A DNA stretch of 64,000 nt from DASRHT01 sp035293765 (GCA_035293765.1 DATGMF010000035.1:130624-194623), one strand, 5' to 3'; shown: positions 43,533 to 53,044, counted from the first letter of the stretch. Program-made: numbers and translations. Notes: generated from the letters alone by a model not told the origin.

Positions 43533-44456
43533 TCAATCGAGATAATCTTTGAGAATGCGACTCGCCTGAGGGTGACGCAGCTTGCGGATCGCGCGCTCTT
43601 CGATCTGCCGTACACGTTCGCGTGTGACTTTGAGCTTCTTCCCTACTTCTTCCAACGTGTGATCGTGATCGTCAAGCAAGCCGAAGCGCAATTCGATCAC
43701 CTGGCGCTCGCGCAGGGTAAGTTGCCCTAAAACTTTACGAATTTCTTCACGCAAAAGCTGCTGATCCGTGATTTCGGTTGGCCCTCGCTCGTGCATATCC
43801 TCAATGATATCGCCAAGAGTGTTCTCTTCCTCTTCGGAAAGAGGAGCGTCAAGCGAGAAAACCTTCTCGGCCCAGATTAATAGCTCACTGACGCGATCTG
43901 CGGTCATCCCCAGCCGCTCGCCAATGCTCTCAGGGGTGGGTTCGCGACCCAATTCCTGGTAGAGCTGGCGGGTAGTCCGTTTGACGCGCATCACCTCTTC
44001 CATAATGTAGACGGGCAGGCGTACAACGCGAGTCCCTTCCAGGATAGCGCGCGTGATGGCTTGCTTGATCCACCAGGTAGCGTAGGTTGAGAAGCGGAAG
44101 CCCTTTCTGTAGTCGAATTTGGTGACTGCTCGAATCAGGCCAATATTCCCCTCCCCGATGAGGTCCTCCAGAGAGAGGCCCTGGCCGACGTATTTTTTGG
44201 CAATACTGACGACGAGTCGCAAATTGGCTTCAATCAGATGGTTGCGTGCATCCCTATCGCCCTGCTCTGCGCGTGCGGCAAGGCGAGACTCGCTCGCTGC
44301 AGAGAGCAGAGGGATACGTGAAATCTCCCTGAGATAGAGTCGTAGACTGTCGCTCTGCGCCAGGCTACCCAGATCTGTATCCTGCATGGTTTCGCGTTCT
44401 GTCTCGACCACCTTATCACGGTCGCGTTCTGCATTAAACATCACATTTCGTTCCAA
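43533..44456 (-). CDS. Primary-like sigma-70 factor (SigA/RpoD family, short)
   Basis: The 307-residue protein has region 1.2 (SDSLRLYLREISRIPLLSA), region 2 (NLRLVVSIAKKYVGQGLSLEDLIGEGNIGLIRAVTKFDYRKGFRFSTYATWWIKQAITRAI), region 3 (PVYIMEEVMRVKRTTRQL) and region 4 (LTLRERQVIELRFGLLDDHDHTLEEVGKKLKVTRERVRQIEERAIRKLRH). Region 1.1 and the nonconserved insert are missing, so it is either a compact housekeeping sigma or a group 2 paralogue. The start is a TTG at 44456; the ATG at 44441 is also possible. An extended -10 promoter lies upstream. Confidence 0.93.
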   Translation of the reverse strand: MERNVMFNAERDRDKVVETERETMQDTDLGSLAQSDSLRLYLREISRIPLLSAASESRLAARAEQGDRDARNHLIEANLRLVVSIAKKYVGQGLSLEDLIGEGNIGLIRAVTKFDYRKGFRFSTYATWWIKQAITRAILEGTRVVRLPVYIMEEVMRVKRTTRQLYQELGREPTPESIGERLGMTADRVSELLIWAEKVFSLDAPLSEEEENTLGDIIEDMHERGPTEITDQQLLREEIRKVLGQLTLRERQVIELRFGLLDDHDHTLEEVGKKLKVTRERVRQIEERAIRKLRHPQASRILKDYLD

Positions 44457-44509
44457 GTGCTTGCTCTCTTCTTCTGCAACGTGTACGTAAGATCAGTTCG
44501 GTCTTGGTT

Positions 44510-44537
44510 ATTGTATCATACGTATGGGCTATTGCAA
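44510..44537 (-). promoter_or_regulatory. Promoter of the sigma-70 factor gene
   Basis: On the minus strand TTGCAA (44537-44532) and TACAAT (44515-44510) are 16 nt apart, and TGA directly precedes the -10, giving an extended -10. Transcription would start near 44503, about 47 nt before the start codon. Confidence 0.6.
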
Positions 44538-44752
44538 GCAACAGTTTTTGTCATTATACCGAATCGCTTTTTATAAAATTTTGTTGTTGTCGTTTTGTTA
44601 TTAGAGGGCTATAACCCGCTGACACATCGCGACGTAGATATGTTGTGTATGGCGATGTATCTATCTGTACCATTAGCGATAGTAGCTGTATAATAAGATA
44701 CAATATTTTTCCAGGGAATTATGGAATAGAAAAAGAAGGAACTCTCTCGGCT

Positions 44753-46357
44753 ATGAGCTTACCATCAGCGCTGGCTCCAGGAACCACGATTGGCAATCAT
44801 TACATTGTTGGTAATCTTATCAACCGTGGAGGCTTTGGAGCTGTTTATCGGGGGGTCGATACTAGCGAGGGGGGCCGCCCCTGCGCTATTAAAGAAACGT
44901 ACGACGTGACGCCAGCCGCACGCCGCCAGGCGCTGATGGAGGCCAGCGTACTGTTCACGATCAGAAGTAAGCACTTGCCTGAGATTTATGACGCTCTGGA
45001 GGCAAATGGGCGTTTTTATCTCATTATGCAGTTAATCGAGGGGCAGAATCTCCTGGAGTTGTTGCGCTCGCGCGTCCCCGGAGGCATTGTGGGGGAGCAA
45101 GAACCGTACCGGCAGGCAAAAAGTCCCTGTAGCGAGCAGGAGGTGCTCTCCTGGCTCCTGCCAATTATCGATGTGCTGCAAGAACTGCATAGTCGCAACC
45201 CTCCGGTGTTGCATCGCGATATCAAGCCTGGCAATATTATCCTGACCCCCCAATATACCTCGGTGCTGGTCGATTTTGGCCTCACCAAGCTGTATGATCC
45301 TGTCAGCAGCACGCAGACGATAGTAAAGGCGGTTTCGGAAGGGTTTAGCCCTATAGAGCAGTATTTGGGGAAGACGAGCCCACAGTCGGATATCTATGCG
45401 ATGGCCGCAACTATGTATTTGCTGTTGACAAACCGGCTGCCACCCGCGGCTATCTCGCGCGCGAGCCATGACGATTTGCTTCCTCCGCGCCAGATCGTTC
45501 CTGCTATTTCACCAAAGATGGAACGTGTGTTGCTCAAGGGGCTGGCAGTAAACGCGGACCAGCGTTTTCAGAGTATGAGTGAATTTGCGCAGGCGCTGCG
45601 CAATCCAGCGTTTACGGCTTTTGCCGATCCCACCATCGCCGTTGCGCCTGTGGGAGGCAATGGACATGTTCAGACAACGCGCTCTGCCTCACCTCCCTCT
45701 CAACGCTCCGCTCCGCCGCCCCCGCCGGCTCACAGCTATCCGGCAGTTCCACAATCTCCCAGAGGAGGCTACAGCCCGCCTTCGCCCGTCTACCCCGTCC
45801 CACAGGGATACGTAATGGTGCCGCAATCGGCTTTCACGGCGGCGCGACCTTTGCCAACGCCCTTTGGGCAGGGCTGCCTCTGGGGACTGGTCCAGGGGGT
45901 ACTATCGGGACTGATGGTAGCACTTATGCCAAAGCAGGAATATTTCTTTCTGGCTATTGTGATGGGCTTCCTGTTTTACATGCTTGCAGGCTTTACTGCC
46001 ACCCGCAGGGGCGGCGGATCGCTGCGCGGCGCCTGGGCAGGATACTGGGCCGGCATTATCAGCACAGTCATGTTCTGGATTGTGCTCTTTATCACCATTA
46101 CGATTCGCGTCGCCCAGTTTATGCAGGCCCAAAGGAGACCTGCAACCGAGCTTGGCAGAATCTGGCGCTCTTTTTTGCCAGATATCCTCAAGCAGCCTCC
46201 CGCGACCACTCAAGGCCAGTCTCCCTGGTCAGGTCTGCTCATCCTGATCCTGGGAGGGCTCTTGCTTGCCTTCATTCTTGGCTGGATTGGAGGCATGTTC
46301 GGCTCGTCGCAATATAAAGCAAACATGCAGAAGAAACAGGTGGCGGTCAAACCTTGA
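44753..46357 (+). CDS. Hanks-type Ser/Thr protein kinase with C-terminal membrane domain
   Basis: The ATG at 44753 gives 534 residues; the frame is open further upstream without a kinase-like N-terminus. Residues about 17-285 form the kinase domain: INRGGFGAVYRG, CAIKE, HRDIKPGNIIL, VDFGLTKLYD and a GFSPIEQY activation segment. A loop of about 20 residues is inserted after GQNLLELL (RVPGGIVGEQEPYRQAKSP). A Pro-rich linker follows (about 300-385). The last 140 residues hold three to four membrane segments (GLVQGVLSGLMVALM, YFFLAIVMGFLFYMLAGF, GIISTVMFWIVLFITI, GLLILILGGLLLAFILGWIGG). This places the kinase on the cytoplasmic side with no large outer sensor. Confidence 0.92.
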   Translation: MSLPSALAPGTTIGNHYIVGNLINRGGFGAVYRGVDTSEGGRPCAIKETYDVTPAARRQALMEASVLFTIRSKHLPEIYDALEANGRFYLIMQLIEGQNLLELLRSRVPGGIVGEQEPYRQAKSPCSEQEVLSWLLPIIDVLQELHSRNPPVLHRDIKPGNIILTPQYTSVLVDFGLTKLYDPVSSTQTIVKAVSEGFSPIEQYLGKTSPQSDIYAMAATMYLLLTNRLPPAAISRASHDDLLPPRQIVPAISPKMERVLLKGLAVNADQRFQSMSEFAQALRNPAFTAFADPTIAVAPVGGNGHVQTTRSASPPSQRSAPPPPPAHSYPAVPQSPRGGYSPPSPVYPVPQGYVMVPQSAFTAARPLPTPFGQGCLWGLVQGVLSGLMVALMPKQEYFFLAIVMGFLFYMLAGFTATRRGGGSLRGAWAGYWAGIISTVMFWIVLFITITIRVAQFMQAQRRPATELGRIWRSFLPDILKQPPATTQGQSPWSGLLILILGGLLLAFILGWIGGMFGSSQYKANMQKKQVAVKP

Positions 46358-46418
46358 CCCCTGTGGTACTATCAACCTGCAATATCTTCTATCACAGCAA
46401 AAAAGGTGGACGACATAG

Positions 46419-48752
46419 TTGACTACTCAACAATCTAATCAGGCAACTCCTCCTACGACCACTCCTGTTGAGGAAACATTATCGGTGGCAGCGATTGCTC
46501 GCGTGCTTGCTCCCGAGCTGAGCATTAGCAGCGATCAGATTGCTCGTACGATTGCTTTGCTTGACGAGGGCAATACCATCCCATTTATTGCACGTTACCG
46601 CAAAGAGGTAACCGGCACCCTGGACGAGGTGCAGATTCAAGCAATTGCCGATAGAATGGCGGCGGTACGTGCATTGCATGAGCGTAAGAACGATGTGCGC
46701 CGGCTGATCGACACGCAGGGCAAGCTCACGCCGGAACTGGCAGGCGCAATTGAGGCTGCGACCACCTTGCAAGAAGTCGAGGATCTCTATCTGCCCTATC
46801 GCCCCAAACGCAAGACGCGCGCCAGCGTAGCTCGCGAGAAAGGGCTGGCGCCGCTGGCAGACATCATTGTGCAGCAGCTCGAATTGTCGGGTGATAAAGA
46901 AGCGATCCTTGAGGAGTATGCCCGTCCCTTTCTTGATGCGGAAAAAGGGGTTGATACCAGCCTGGAAGCGTACTCCGGGGCCTGTGATATCGTGGCTGAG
47001 ATCATTGCCGAGGACGCTAATGTGCGTGGCAGCGTGCGCTCGTCATTTTTCAAAAATTCAGTGGTCAGCGCCAGGCTGGCCGATCCCGAAAAAATTGCTG
47101 AGAAGGACCCGGACGGCACGTACCGGCTCTACTACGAATTTAATGAGAGTGTGACGCGGCTGGTGCCTCATCGCATCCTGGCCCTCAATCGGGCGGAGCG
47201 AGAAGAGGTGATTCGTCTCAGCGTCGATCTGCCCTATGAGCAGGCCCAGCCGGAGCTGACGCAGCATTACCCAGTCAAAGCAACCTCGCCCTTTGCAACG
47301 CTGCTCTCCGATGCTATGGAGGATGGCTACAAACGCTTGCTCGCGCCCGCGATGGAGCGCGAAGTGCGGGTCGAACTGACGAAGCAGGCGGAGGAGCACG
47401 CGATCAACATTTTCGCGGCGAACCTGCGCAACCTCCTTTTGCAGCCGCCGTTGCGCAACAGGAAAGTGCTCGGCATCGACCCCGGCTATCGCACCGGCTG
47501 TAAAGTGACGGTGGTCGATGAAAATGGCAAGTATATCACTTCCGATACTATCTATCTGCACCAGCCCGACAAAGCGAATCAGACCCTGCGCAAGCTGCTG
47601 ACGCAATACAACATCAGCGTGATTGCGATTGGTAACGGGACCGCCTCGCGCGAAACGGAGCAGTTGGTGGCCGCTTTGCTGCGCGAGCTTGAGCATGATG
47701 AGAAGCAGCCGATGCAGATTGGCTATGTGATCGTCAATGAGGCCGGTGCGTCTGTTTATTCGGCTTCCGAAGCGGCGCGCGAAGAGTTTCCCACGTTGGA
47801 TGCAACGCAGCGCGGCACGATTTCGATTGCGCGCCGCCTGCAAGATCCTCTGGCGGAACTGGTCAAGATCGATCCCAAAGCGGTCGGTGTGGGGCTGTAC
47901 CAGCACGATGTGGACCAGAAAGAGCTGGCGGCGATGCTGGATCGTGTGGTGGTTTCCTGCGTCAACTTCGCGGGCGTCGAGGTGAATGCTGCTTCTGCTG
48001 CCTTGCTGAAGCATGTATCGGGGATCAACACGCGCGTGGCCAATGCGATTGTCAAGTATCGTGAGGAGCATGGCGCGTTTAAGTCGCGGGAGGAGCTGCG
48101 CAAGGTCTCCGGCTTTGGTCCGGCGACTTTTTTGCAGGCGGCAGGCTTTCTCAAGATTGCGAACGGGGTCGAGCCGCTGGACAATACCTTCATCCATCCC
48201 GAAAGCTATAAGGCGGCTCAAGCTCTGCTGGAGATGATCCCGGACGATGAGGGCAAGCCTGCGAAGCCGGCTGAGCGAGTCGCACAGTTCCGGCAATTTA
48301 TCAAATTGCAGAGCAGCCTGGGACGCTCGAAGCGCAATCGCTCTCGCGACGGGCAAAGCGATAGCGAGCAGGCTTCCTGGGCCGAGATCGCGGCAAAAGT
48401 TGGCGTTGGGTTGCCCACCCTGAATGACATTCTGGAGAATCTGGAAAAGCCCGGCCTGGACCCGCGAGACGCGCTGCCAGCTCCTATTTTGCGCCACGAC
48501 GTATTAAAAATGGAAGATCTCCAGAAGGGCATGATTTTGCAGGGGACGGTGCGTAACGTCGTGGACTTCGGGGCCTTCGTCGATATCGGCGTCAAACAGG
48601 ATGGCCTGGTTCACATCTCTGAGATGGCTGACCGCTATGTCAAAGATCCCCTGAGCATTGTCGCCGTCGGCCAGGTGGTACAGGTGCGCGTGCTGGAGGT
48701 GGACCTGCAACGCAAACGCGTGCAACTGAGCATGCGCGGGATACAGCAATAA
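46419..48752 (+). CDS. tex: Tex-family RNA-binding transcriptional accessory protein
   Basis: A TTG start follows AGGTGG by nine nt. The 777-residue protein has the Tex N-terminal helical region (DEGNTIPFIARYRKEVTGTLDE), a YqgF/RuvC-like domain (VLGIDPGYRTGCKVTVVDENGKY), a helix-hairpin-helix region (ALLKHVSGINTRVANAIVKYRE, RSREELRKVSGFGPATFLQAAGFLKI) and a C-terminal S1 RNA-binding domain (GMILQGTVRNVVDFGAFVDIGVKQDGLVHISEMAD, about 690-770). Tex proteins bind nucleic acid and influence transcription. Compared with the usual form, a short charged spacer (GRSKRNRSRDGQSDSEQ) is inserted before the last helical part. It is followed by a strong terminator. Confidence 0.97.
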   Translation: MTTQQSNQATPPTTTPVEETLSVAAIARVLAPELSISSDQIARTIALLDEGNTIPFIARYRKEVTGTLDEVQIQAIADRMAAVRALHERKNDVRRLIDTQGKLTPELAGAIEAATTLQEVEDLYLPYRPKRKTRASVAREKGLAPLADIIVQQLELSGDKEAILEEYARPFLDAEKGVDTSLEAYSGACDIVAEIIAEDANVRGSVRSSFFKNSVVSARLADPEKIAEKDPDGTYRLYYEFNESVTRLVPHRILALNRAEREEVIRLSVDLPYEQAQPELTQHYPVKATSPFATLLSDAMEDGYKRLLAPAMEREVRVELTKQAEEHAINIFAANLRNLLLQPPLRNRKVLGIDPGYRTGCKVTVVDENGKYITSDTIYLHQPDKANQTLRKLLTQYNISVIAIGNGTASRETEQLVAALLRELEHDEKQPMQIGYVIVNEAGASVYSASEAAREEFPTLDATQRGTISIARRLQDPLAELVKIDPKAVGVGLYQHDVDQKELAAMLDRVVVSCVNFAGVEVNAASAALLKHVSGINTRVANAIVKYREEHGAFKSREELRKVSGFGPATFLQAAGFLKIANGVEPLDNTFIHPESYKAAQALLEMIPDDEGKPAKPAERVAQFRQFIKLQSSLGRSKRNRSRDGQSDSEQASWAEIAAKVGVGLPTLNDILENLEKPGLDPRDALPAPILRHDVLKMEDLQKGMILQGTVRNVVDFGAFVDIGVKQDGLVHISEMADRYVKDPLSIVAVGQVVQVRVLEVDLQRKRVQLSMRGIQQ

Positions 48753-48754
48753 GT

Positions 48755-48796
48755 AAAAAAAGATGGGACGGTTCGTTCAGCCGTCCCATCTTTTTT
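48755..48796. terminator. Bidirectional rho-independent terminator
   Basis: GATGGGACGG and CCGTCCCATC form a perfect stem around TTCGTTCAG, flanked by an A-run on the left and a T-run on the right, so it works in both directions. It ends tex and the convergent MFS gene, whose stop codon overlaps the T-run. Confidence 0.95.
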
Positions 48797-50075
48797 ACGA
48801 GAGCGTTATCGCTTTTGCTCTTTCTTCCTGCTTCTGAAGCAGGTATTGCTCGGCGTGGCCCAGGGCCGTGAATGAGAAGATGAGTGGAATCAAAAACGTC
48901 AACAGACCAATCACCGCATAGACCAGCACCACATTCTTCGTTAGCTCAATAGCCAGTCCTCCCAGCAGCGATCCTAACGGAGATGCTGACCAGGCCAGCA
49001 CTCTGGCGATGCTCATAATGCGTCCCAGCATATGGTTGGGGACGATAGCCTGTCGCAGGCTGGCGGTATTGATGTTGAAGAGGGTTCCCACGCCGGATAT
49101 CAGCGCCCAGCACACCAGTGCTAACCAGTACCAATGCATAAAAGCCAGGACTATTGTCAGCAAGCCATCCAGCATGAGTGCGCTCAGAGCAACTTTACTG
49201 AAGGGGAAATGCTTACGCAAAGGACCTGCCGCTAAGGCTAAAACGACGATGCCAATGCTGCCCGCCGAGAAGAGCAGACTGACCTGGGTATCATTGGCCT
49301 GAAGCCGTTCTTTGGCGAAGAGGACAAGCTGAGCTCCGGTTGTCGTGGCAACAAAGTTCACCAGCGCCATCATCAATGAAATGTTACGCAGCACGGGATG
49401 CTTGATCACGTAGCGCAGCCCTTCAATGACATCGTGCCCGATGCTTTTCTTCTCTCCGTTTGTGCTTGAACTGGCATTGAAGCTTTTTTTGATCAATCCT
49501 AACGTCAGAGCCGAGATCAAAAATGAACCAGCATCAAATGTCATCAATCCTGAAATTGGCATAACTGCCACCAGGGCGCCCGCCAGGAGCGGCCCAATCA
49601 CGCTGGCTGCCGAATAGCTGGCCTGGATGTGCCCGTTCGCGGTAACCAGATCATCCTGATTGACCAGAGCCGGAATAGCGGCAAACTGCCCTGATTCAAA
49701 GCAAATGGTCAACGTAGAGTGGATAAAGCCAATCCCGTAAATCCACCATACAGTAAGGGCGCCAAACTTTGCTATCAAGGGGATTAAGGCAATGACCAGG
49801 GCGCGAGCGAGATCGGTCAGGATCATCATCCGTTTGCGCTCCACCCGGTCCGTCCATGCTCCCAACAGCAGGCCAAAAAGTAGGTATGGGAGGAACTCGG
49901 CGGCAGTCGTAATGCCCAGATTAAGGGCGGAACCGGTGAGCTTGTATACTAACAGTGGGAGGGCAAACAACGTAATCGAGCTGCCAAGATTAGAGATGGT
50001 CTGCCCTGTCCAATATTTCCAGAAATCGCTGTTAAGCGTCGAAGGCACTTGCATTTGTGGGCTATTGATTTGCAT
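48795..50075 (-). CDS. MFS transporter, MFS_3/EntS-type exporter
   Basis: The 426-residue protein has about 12 membrane segments, begins DFWKYWTGQTISNLGSSITLFALPLLVYKLTGSAL and has LLGAWTDRVERKRMM at loop 2-3. This resembles MFS exporters of drugs, macrolides or siderophores. It starts 19 nt after an ArsR-type regulator gene on the same strand, so the two form an operon that is probably self-regulated and induced by the exported compound. Its stop codon lies in the shared terminator with tex. It is only a distant relative of the exporter at 21425. Confidence 0.9.
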   Translation of the reverse strand: MQINSPQMQVPSTLNSDFWKYWTGQTISNLGSSITLFALPLLVYKLTGSALNLGITTAAEFLPYLLFGLLLGAWTDRVERKRMMILTDLARALVIALIPLIAKFGALTVWWIYGIGFIHSTLTICFESGQFAAIPALVNQDDLVTANGHIQASYSAASVIGPLLAGALVAVMPISGLMTFDAGSFLISALTLGLIKKSFNASSSTNGEKKSIGHDVIEGLRYVIKHPVLRNISLMMALVNFVATTTGAQLVLFAKERLQANDTQVSLLFSAGSIGIVVLALAAGPLRKHFPFSKVALSALMLDGLLTIVLAFMHWYWLALVCWALISGVGTLFNINTASLRQAIVPNHMLGRIMSIARVLAWSASPLGSLLGGLAIELTKNVVLVYAVIGLLTFLIPLIFSFTALGHAEQYLLQKQEERAKAITLS

Positions 50076-50094
50076 GTATGGCTCCTACTATGAT

Positions 50095-50721
50095 TTATAG
50101 CTTTTTCTGATCATTGGTTTGGAGATAGGATGGCGCTTTAAATAAAGCTGTATATAGGCTATACATCTGACCGTCGGGCGCGGGGGTCTCCTGCAGAAAA
50201 TCGTCAACCAGCGCTTGCAGACGCTCCATATAGATTTTGGCCCGTTCAGGTGAGAGACGCATATGAGGGAGGCCAGAGGTAAGCACGGCGTCCTCTCCCT
50301 CGGTCTCCATTGCCTCCGCCATTTCAGTGCGGGCATCTGTCATAATTTTGAGGCTCGTTGGCGTGTTACCTGTGACTTCGGATGGAAAATCAAGCATGAA
50401 AATGCGGGCGGTGCGTGTATAGTATTTGGCTACAATGCCATGCACCATACGTCGCGCAACAACCTGGGCCAGCCCGCTGGCCTCCAGCACTTGCAGGTGA
50501 TGCCCGATGGTCCCAGGCGACGCTTTTAGCCGCTCGGCAATCTGTTTAGCTGTATACGGTTGATGCTGGATGAGATTGAGAATGCGCCATCGCAGCGGAT
50601 CGCCCATCGCTTTGAATTGCTGGACCGTATTGACCTGGAGCCGCATCGGTAACTCAGGCATGACGACCGGTGCCTCTTCGGGCAGCACGGCATCACTTGC
50701 GGATTCGGGAGGTGTAGCCAT
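50095..50721 (-). CDS. ArsR-family winged-helix regulator
   Basis: The 208-residue protein has a helix-turn-helix domain at about 33-105: QFKAMGDPLRWRILNLIQHQPYTAKQIAERLKASPGTIGHHLQVLEASGLAQVVARRMVHGIVAKYY. The C-terminal 100 residues form a helical extension (ERAKIYMERLQALVDDFLQET) seen in ArsR/UbiX-like regulators that sense small molecules rather than metals. No metal-binding Cys cluster is visible. AGGGAC precedes the ATG. It is upstream of an MFS exporter, so it probably represses that exporter; a candidate operator lies at 50774-50819. Confidence 0.88.
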   Translation of the reverse strand: MATPPESASDAVLPEEAPVVMPELPMRLQVNTVQQFKAMGDPLRWRILNLIQHQPYTAKQIAERLKASPGTIGHHLQVLEASGLAQVVARRMVHGIVAKYYTRTARIFMLDFPSEVTGNTPTSLKIMTDARTEMAEAMETEGEDAVLTSGLPHMRLSPERAKIYMERLQALVDDFLQETPAPDGQMYSLYTALFKAPSYLQTNDQKKL

Positions 50722-50773
50722 TGTTTAGCGTCCCTTTCTGCCATCTGGATTTTATAGATCGTGCTATATTTTT

Positions 50774-50819
50774 AGTATGTGCTATTGAAACTGAACATGA
50801 GAGTAATGTAGCATATACT
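50774..50819. promoter_or_regulatory. Inverted repeat upstream of the ArsR-type gene (candidate operator)
   Basis: AGTATGTGCTA (50774-50784) and TAGCATATACT (50809-50819) match as inverted repeats at 10 of 11 positions, 24 bp apart. They lie 53-98 nt upstream of the regulator's start codon. The rest of the 438-bp divergent gap (50722-51159) holds a promoter for the peptidase but no gene that I can support. Confidence 0.4.
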
Positions 50820-51019
50820 TATGGGCATGTCAATAGCGATGGTGAGAAGATACTCGCCTCCTCGTATCCATCGAGTTCTTACCACAGCAGCTTGCTACTG
50901 GCATGTCTTTGAAATGCAGTTGCGAACGCCGCGACCTCGCAGCCAGCCCAGATCGAAGGAGGTTTTCGAAGTGCGATTATCAGGAAAAACATCATATAAT
51001 AAGCTCTAGCGTATTTTCC

Positions 51020-51048
51020 TTGACGTTTTAGTGTATGATGCGTATACA
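51020..51048 (+). promoter_or_regulatory. Sigma-70-type promoter of the S9 peptidase gene
   Basis: TTGACG (51020-51025) and TATACA (51043-51048) are 17 nt apart. The predicted leader of about 105 nt contains a small hairpin (ACCCG-TTTG-CGGGT, 51088-51101) before the ribosome site. Confidence 0.7.
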
Positions 51049-51159
51049 GATCTTCCAGAGATGCGGCGGGAGCCAGGGGCCAGCTCGACCCGTTTGCGGG
51101 TGCTGAAATGAGCGTTGTTTTGAGTGATTGGATAGCCCTGTAACAGAGAGGAATTGTTT

Positions 51160-52998
51160 GTGGGAAAAGCACAATATAGTTTTGAGCGATATTTGAACGT
51201 CCGTGCAGCCTATGGAGCGAGTTTTTCTCCTGATGGGCAGATATTAAGTTTTCTGACCGATATCACAGGGGTCGCGGAAGTGTGGAGCGTGCCTGTGATA
51301 TCCCAGGAGACAGCGCAAGCCGCGCGGCCTTCCTGGCCCTCCCAGCTTACCTTTCGCGGAGAGCGCATTGCTGGCGCGACCTTTTCTCCCAAAGAGCAGA
51401 CATTACTGGCGACCGGTGATGTCGGCGGCAACGAACTGACTCAGCTCTATACGCTCAGCGCCGATGGTTCAGCGTTTGAGGCGCTGACTTCACGGCCCGA
51501 AGTGATGTATCTTTTCGGCGATTGGTCTCCTGATGGGAAGCGCATCACATACAGCAGCAATGAGCGCGATTCACGCTACTTTGATGTATACGAGCGAGAC
51601 ATGGAGAGCGGGGCGGTGAAACTATTGCTGCAACAGGATGGTACAAATTACGCTCGTAGCTATTCTCCTGATGGGCAACAGGTGCTGGTGGCTCATCAGG
51701 TATCAAATATCTGCAATCAGTTGATCCTGGTAGATAGGGTGACAGGCGAGCAGCGTAACTTGACTCCTGAAGCGGGTGAAGGCCCGGCGCTGCATCAAAT
51801 GGCAGCCTGGTCGGCGGACCAGCGTGGGCTGTACCTGGTCAGTAACCGTGGCCGCCAGTTTCTCTCGCTGGCGTATCTTAATCTGGCGACCACGGAACTG
51901 ACCTTCTTGAGTGATACCCCCTGGGATGTGGAGTTGTTGGCGGTGACGCAGGATGGACGTTTTCTGGCGACAGCAGTGAACGAGGATGGATATTCACGCC
52001 TGGAGCTTTTTGACGTCTCCAACGGTTGGGAGGCGCGTCAGGAACTTATGGGGCCGACTCTGCCCGGCGGTGTTGTTTATGAGATAACCTGGTCGCTTGA
52101 TGGCACAAAACTGGCGGTGGTATTTGCCAGCGCCATCGATACCAGAGATATCTGGGTCTGGGATATGCATGCAGCCAATGTGCAGCGTGCCACGCAAAGC
52201 TCGCTGGGCGGTATTCGTCGTGAGACACTGGCGACCCCATCGCTGGTGCATTATCCCACGTTCGATGGTCGGGAAATTCCGGGCTTTCTTTATCTGCCCG
52301 CCGGGCAGCCGCCCGCATTGCCTGTGGTGATAATTGTCCACGGCGGCCCGGAAAGTCAGGCCCGCCCGGTCTTCGATCCTGTCTCTCAATACCTGGTGGC
52401 ATCCGGCTATGGAGTTTTCATTCCCAATGTACGTGGTAGCACCGGCTACGGCTACGAATACCAGAGCCTGGACGATGTACGCAAGCGCATGGATTCGGTG
52501 GCGGATTTGCAATATGCGGCCTTCTGGTTAGGCAAAAGCGGCATTGCCGATCCGCGCCGTATCGCGGTGATGGGGGGAAGTTATGGAGGATTCATGGTAT
52601 TATCGGCCATTACCACCTATCCCGATCTCTGGGCGGCGGCAGTGGATATCGTAGGGATTGCCAACTTTGTCACCTTCCTGGAGAATACCGGGCCGTGGCG
52701 GCGCAAACTGCGTGAAGCTGAATATGGCAGCCTGGAAAATGATCGCGAATTTCTGGAACGGATATCGCCAATTCGCTCGGTAGATCGCATCACCGCTCCA
52801 CTCTTCGTTATTCACGGGGCAAACGATCCGCGCGTGCCTGTAGGCGAGGCGGAGCAGATTGTGAGCGCTCTACGTTCAAGAAACGTCCCTGTTGAGTATC
52901 TGCGTTTTGAGGATGAGGGACATGGGCTGGTCAAGCGTAATAATCGGCTGGTTGCCTACCCCGCGATTGCCGACTTCCTTGAGCAATACCTGGGTTAA
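51160..52998 (+). CDS. S9-family serine peptidase (acylaminoacyl-/oligopeptidase-like)
   Basis: A GTG at 51160 with AGAGGA seven nt upstream is preferred to the TTG two codons earlier. The 612-residue protein has an N-terminal beta-propeller (about 1-340, repeated SPDGQ/SPDGK units) and a C-terminal alpha/beta-hydrolase domain (about 360-612). The catalytic Ser474 is in MGGSYGGFMV, the Asp in HGANDPRVPVGEAEQI and the His in EDEGHGLVKRNNR. HGGPESQ gives the oxyanion region. Such peptidases cut short peptides whose access is limited by the propeller. No signal peptide is seen, so it is cytoplasmic. Confidence 0.93.
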   Translation: MGKAQYSFERYLNVRAAYGASFSPDGQILSFLTDITGVAEVWSVPVISQETAQAARPSWPSQLTFRGERIAGATFSPKEQTLLATGDVGGNELTQLYTLSADGSAFEALTSRPEVMYLFGDWSPDGKRITYSSNERDSRYFDVYERDMESGAVKLLLQQDGTNYARSYSPDGQQVLVAHQVSNICNQLILVDRVTGEQRNLTPEAGEGPALHQMAAWSADQRGLYLVSNRGRQFLSLAYLNLATTELTFLSDTPWDVELLAVTQDGRFLATAVNEDGYSRLELFDVSNGWEARQELMGPTLPGGVVYEITWSLDGTKLAVVFASAIDTRDIWVWDMHAANVQRATQSSLGGIRRETLATPSLVHYPTFDGREIPGFLYLPAGQPPALPVVIIVHGGPESQARPVFDPVSQYLVASGYGVFIPNVRGSTGYGYEYQSLDDVRKRMDSVADLQYAAFWLGKSGIADPRRIAVMGGSYGGFMVLSAITTYPDLWAAAVDIVGIANFVTFLENTGPWRRKLREAEYGSLENDREFLERISPIRSVDRITAPLFVIHGANDPRVPVGEAEQIVSALRSRNVPVEYLRFEDEGHGLVKRNNRLVAYPAIADFLEQYLG

Positions 52999-53018
52999 CA
53001 GGCTATCTTCGGGCGTGC

Positions 53019-53044
53019 TGTAGGGGCGGGACTAGGCCCGCCCT
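53019..53044. repeat. REP-like hairpin (copy 2)
   Basis: TGTAGGGGCGGG, ACTAGG and CCCGCCC form a GC-rich hairpin with a 7-bp perfect stem (53024-53030 with 53037-53043). It begins like copy 1 at 39246. It lies 20 nt after the peptidase stop and may also terminate that transcript. Confidence 0.55.

Noticed and set aside
47058..48497. 479-codon minus-strand ORF
   Set aside because: It is antisense to tex, whose domains are unambiguous; composition is Arg/Gln/His-rich as in a shadow.
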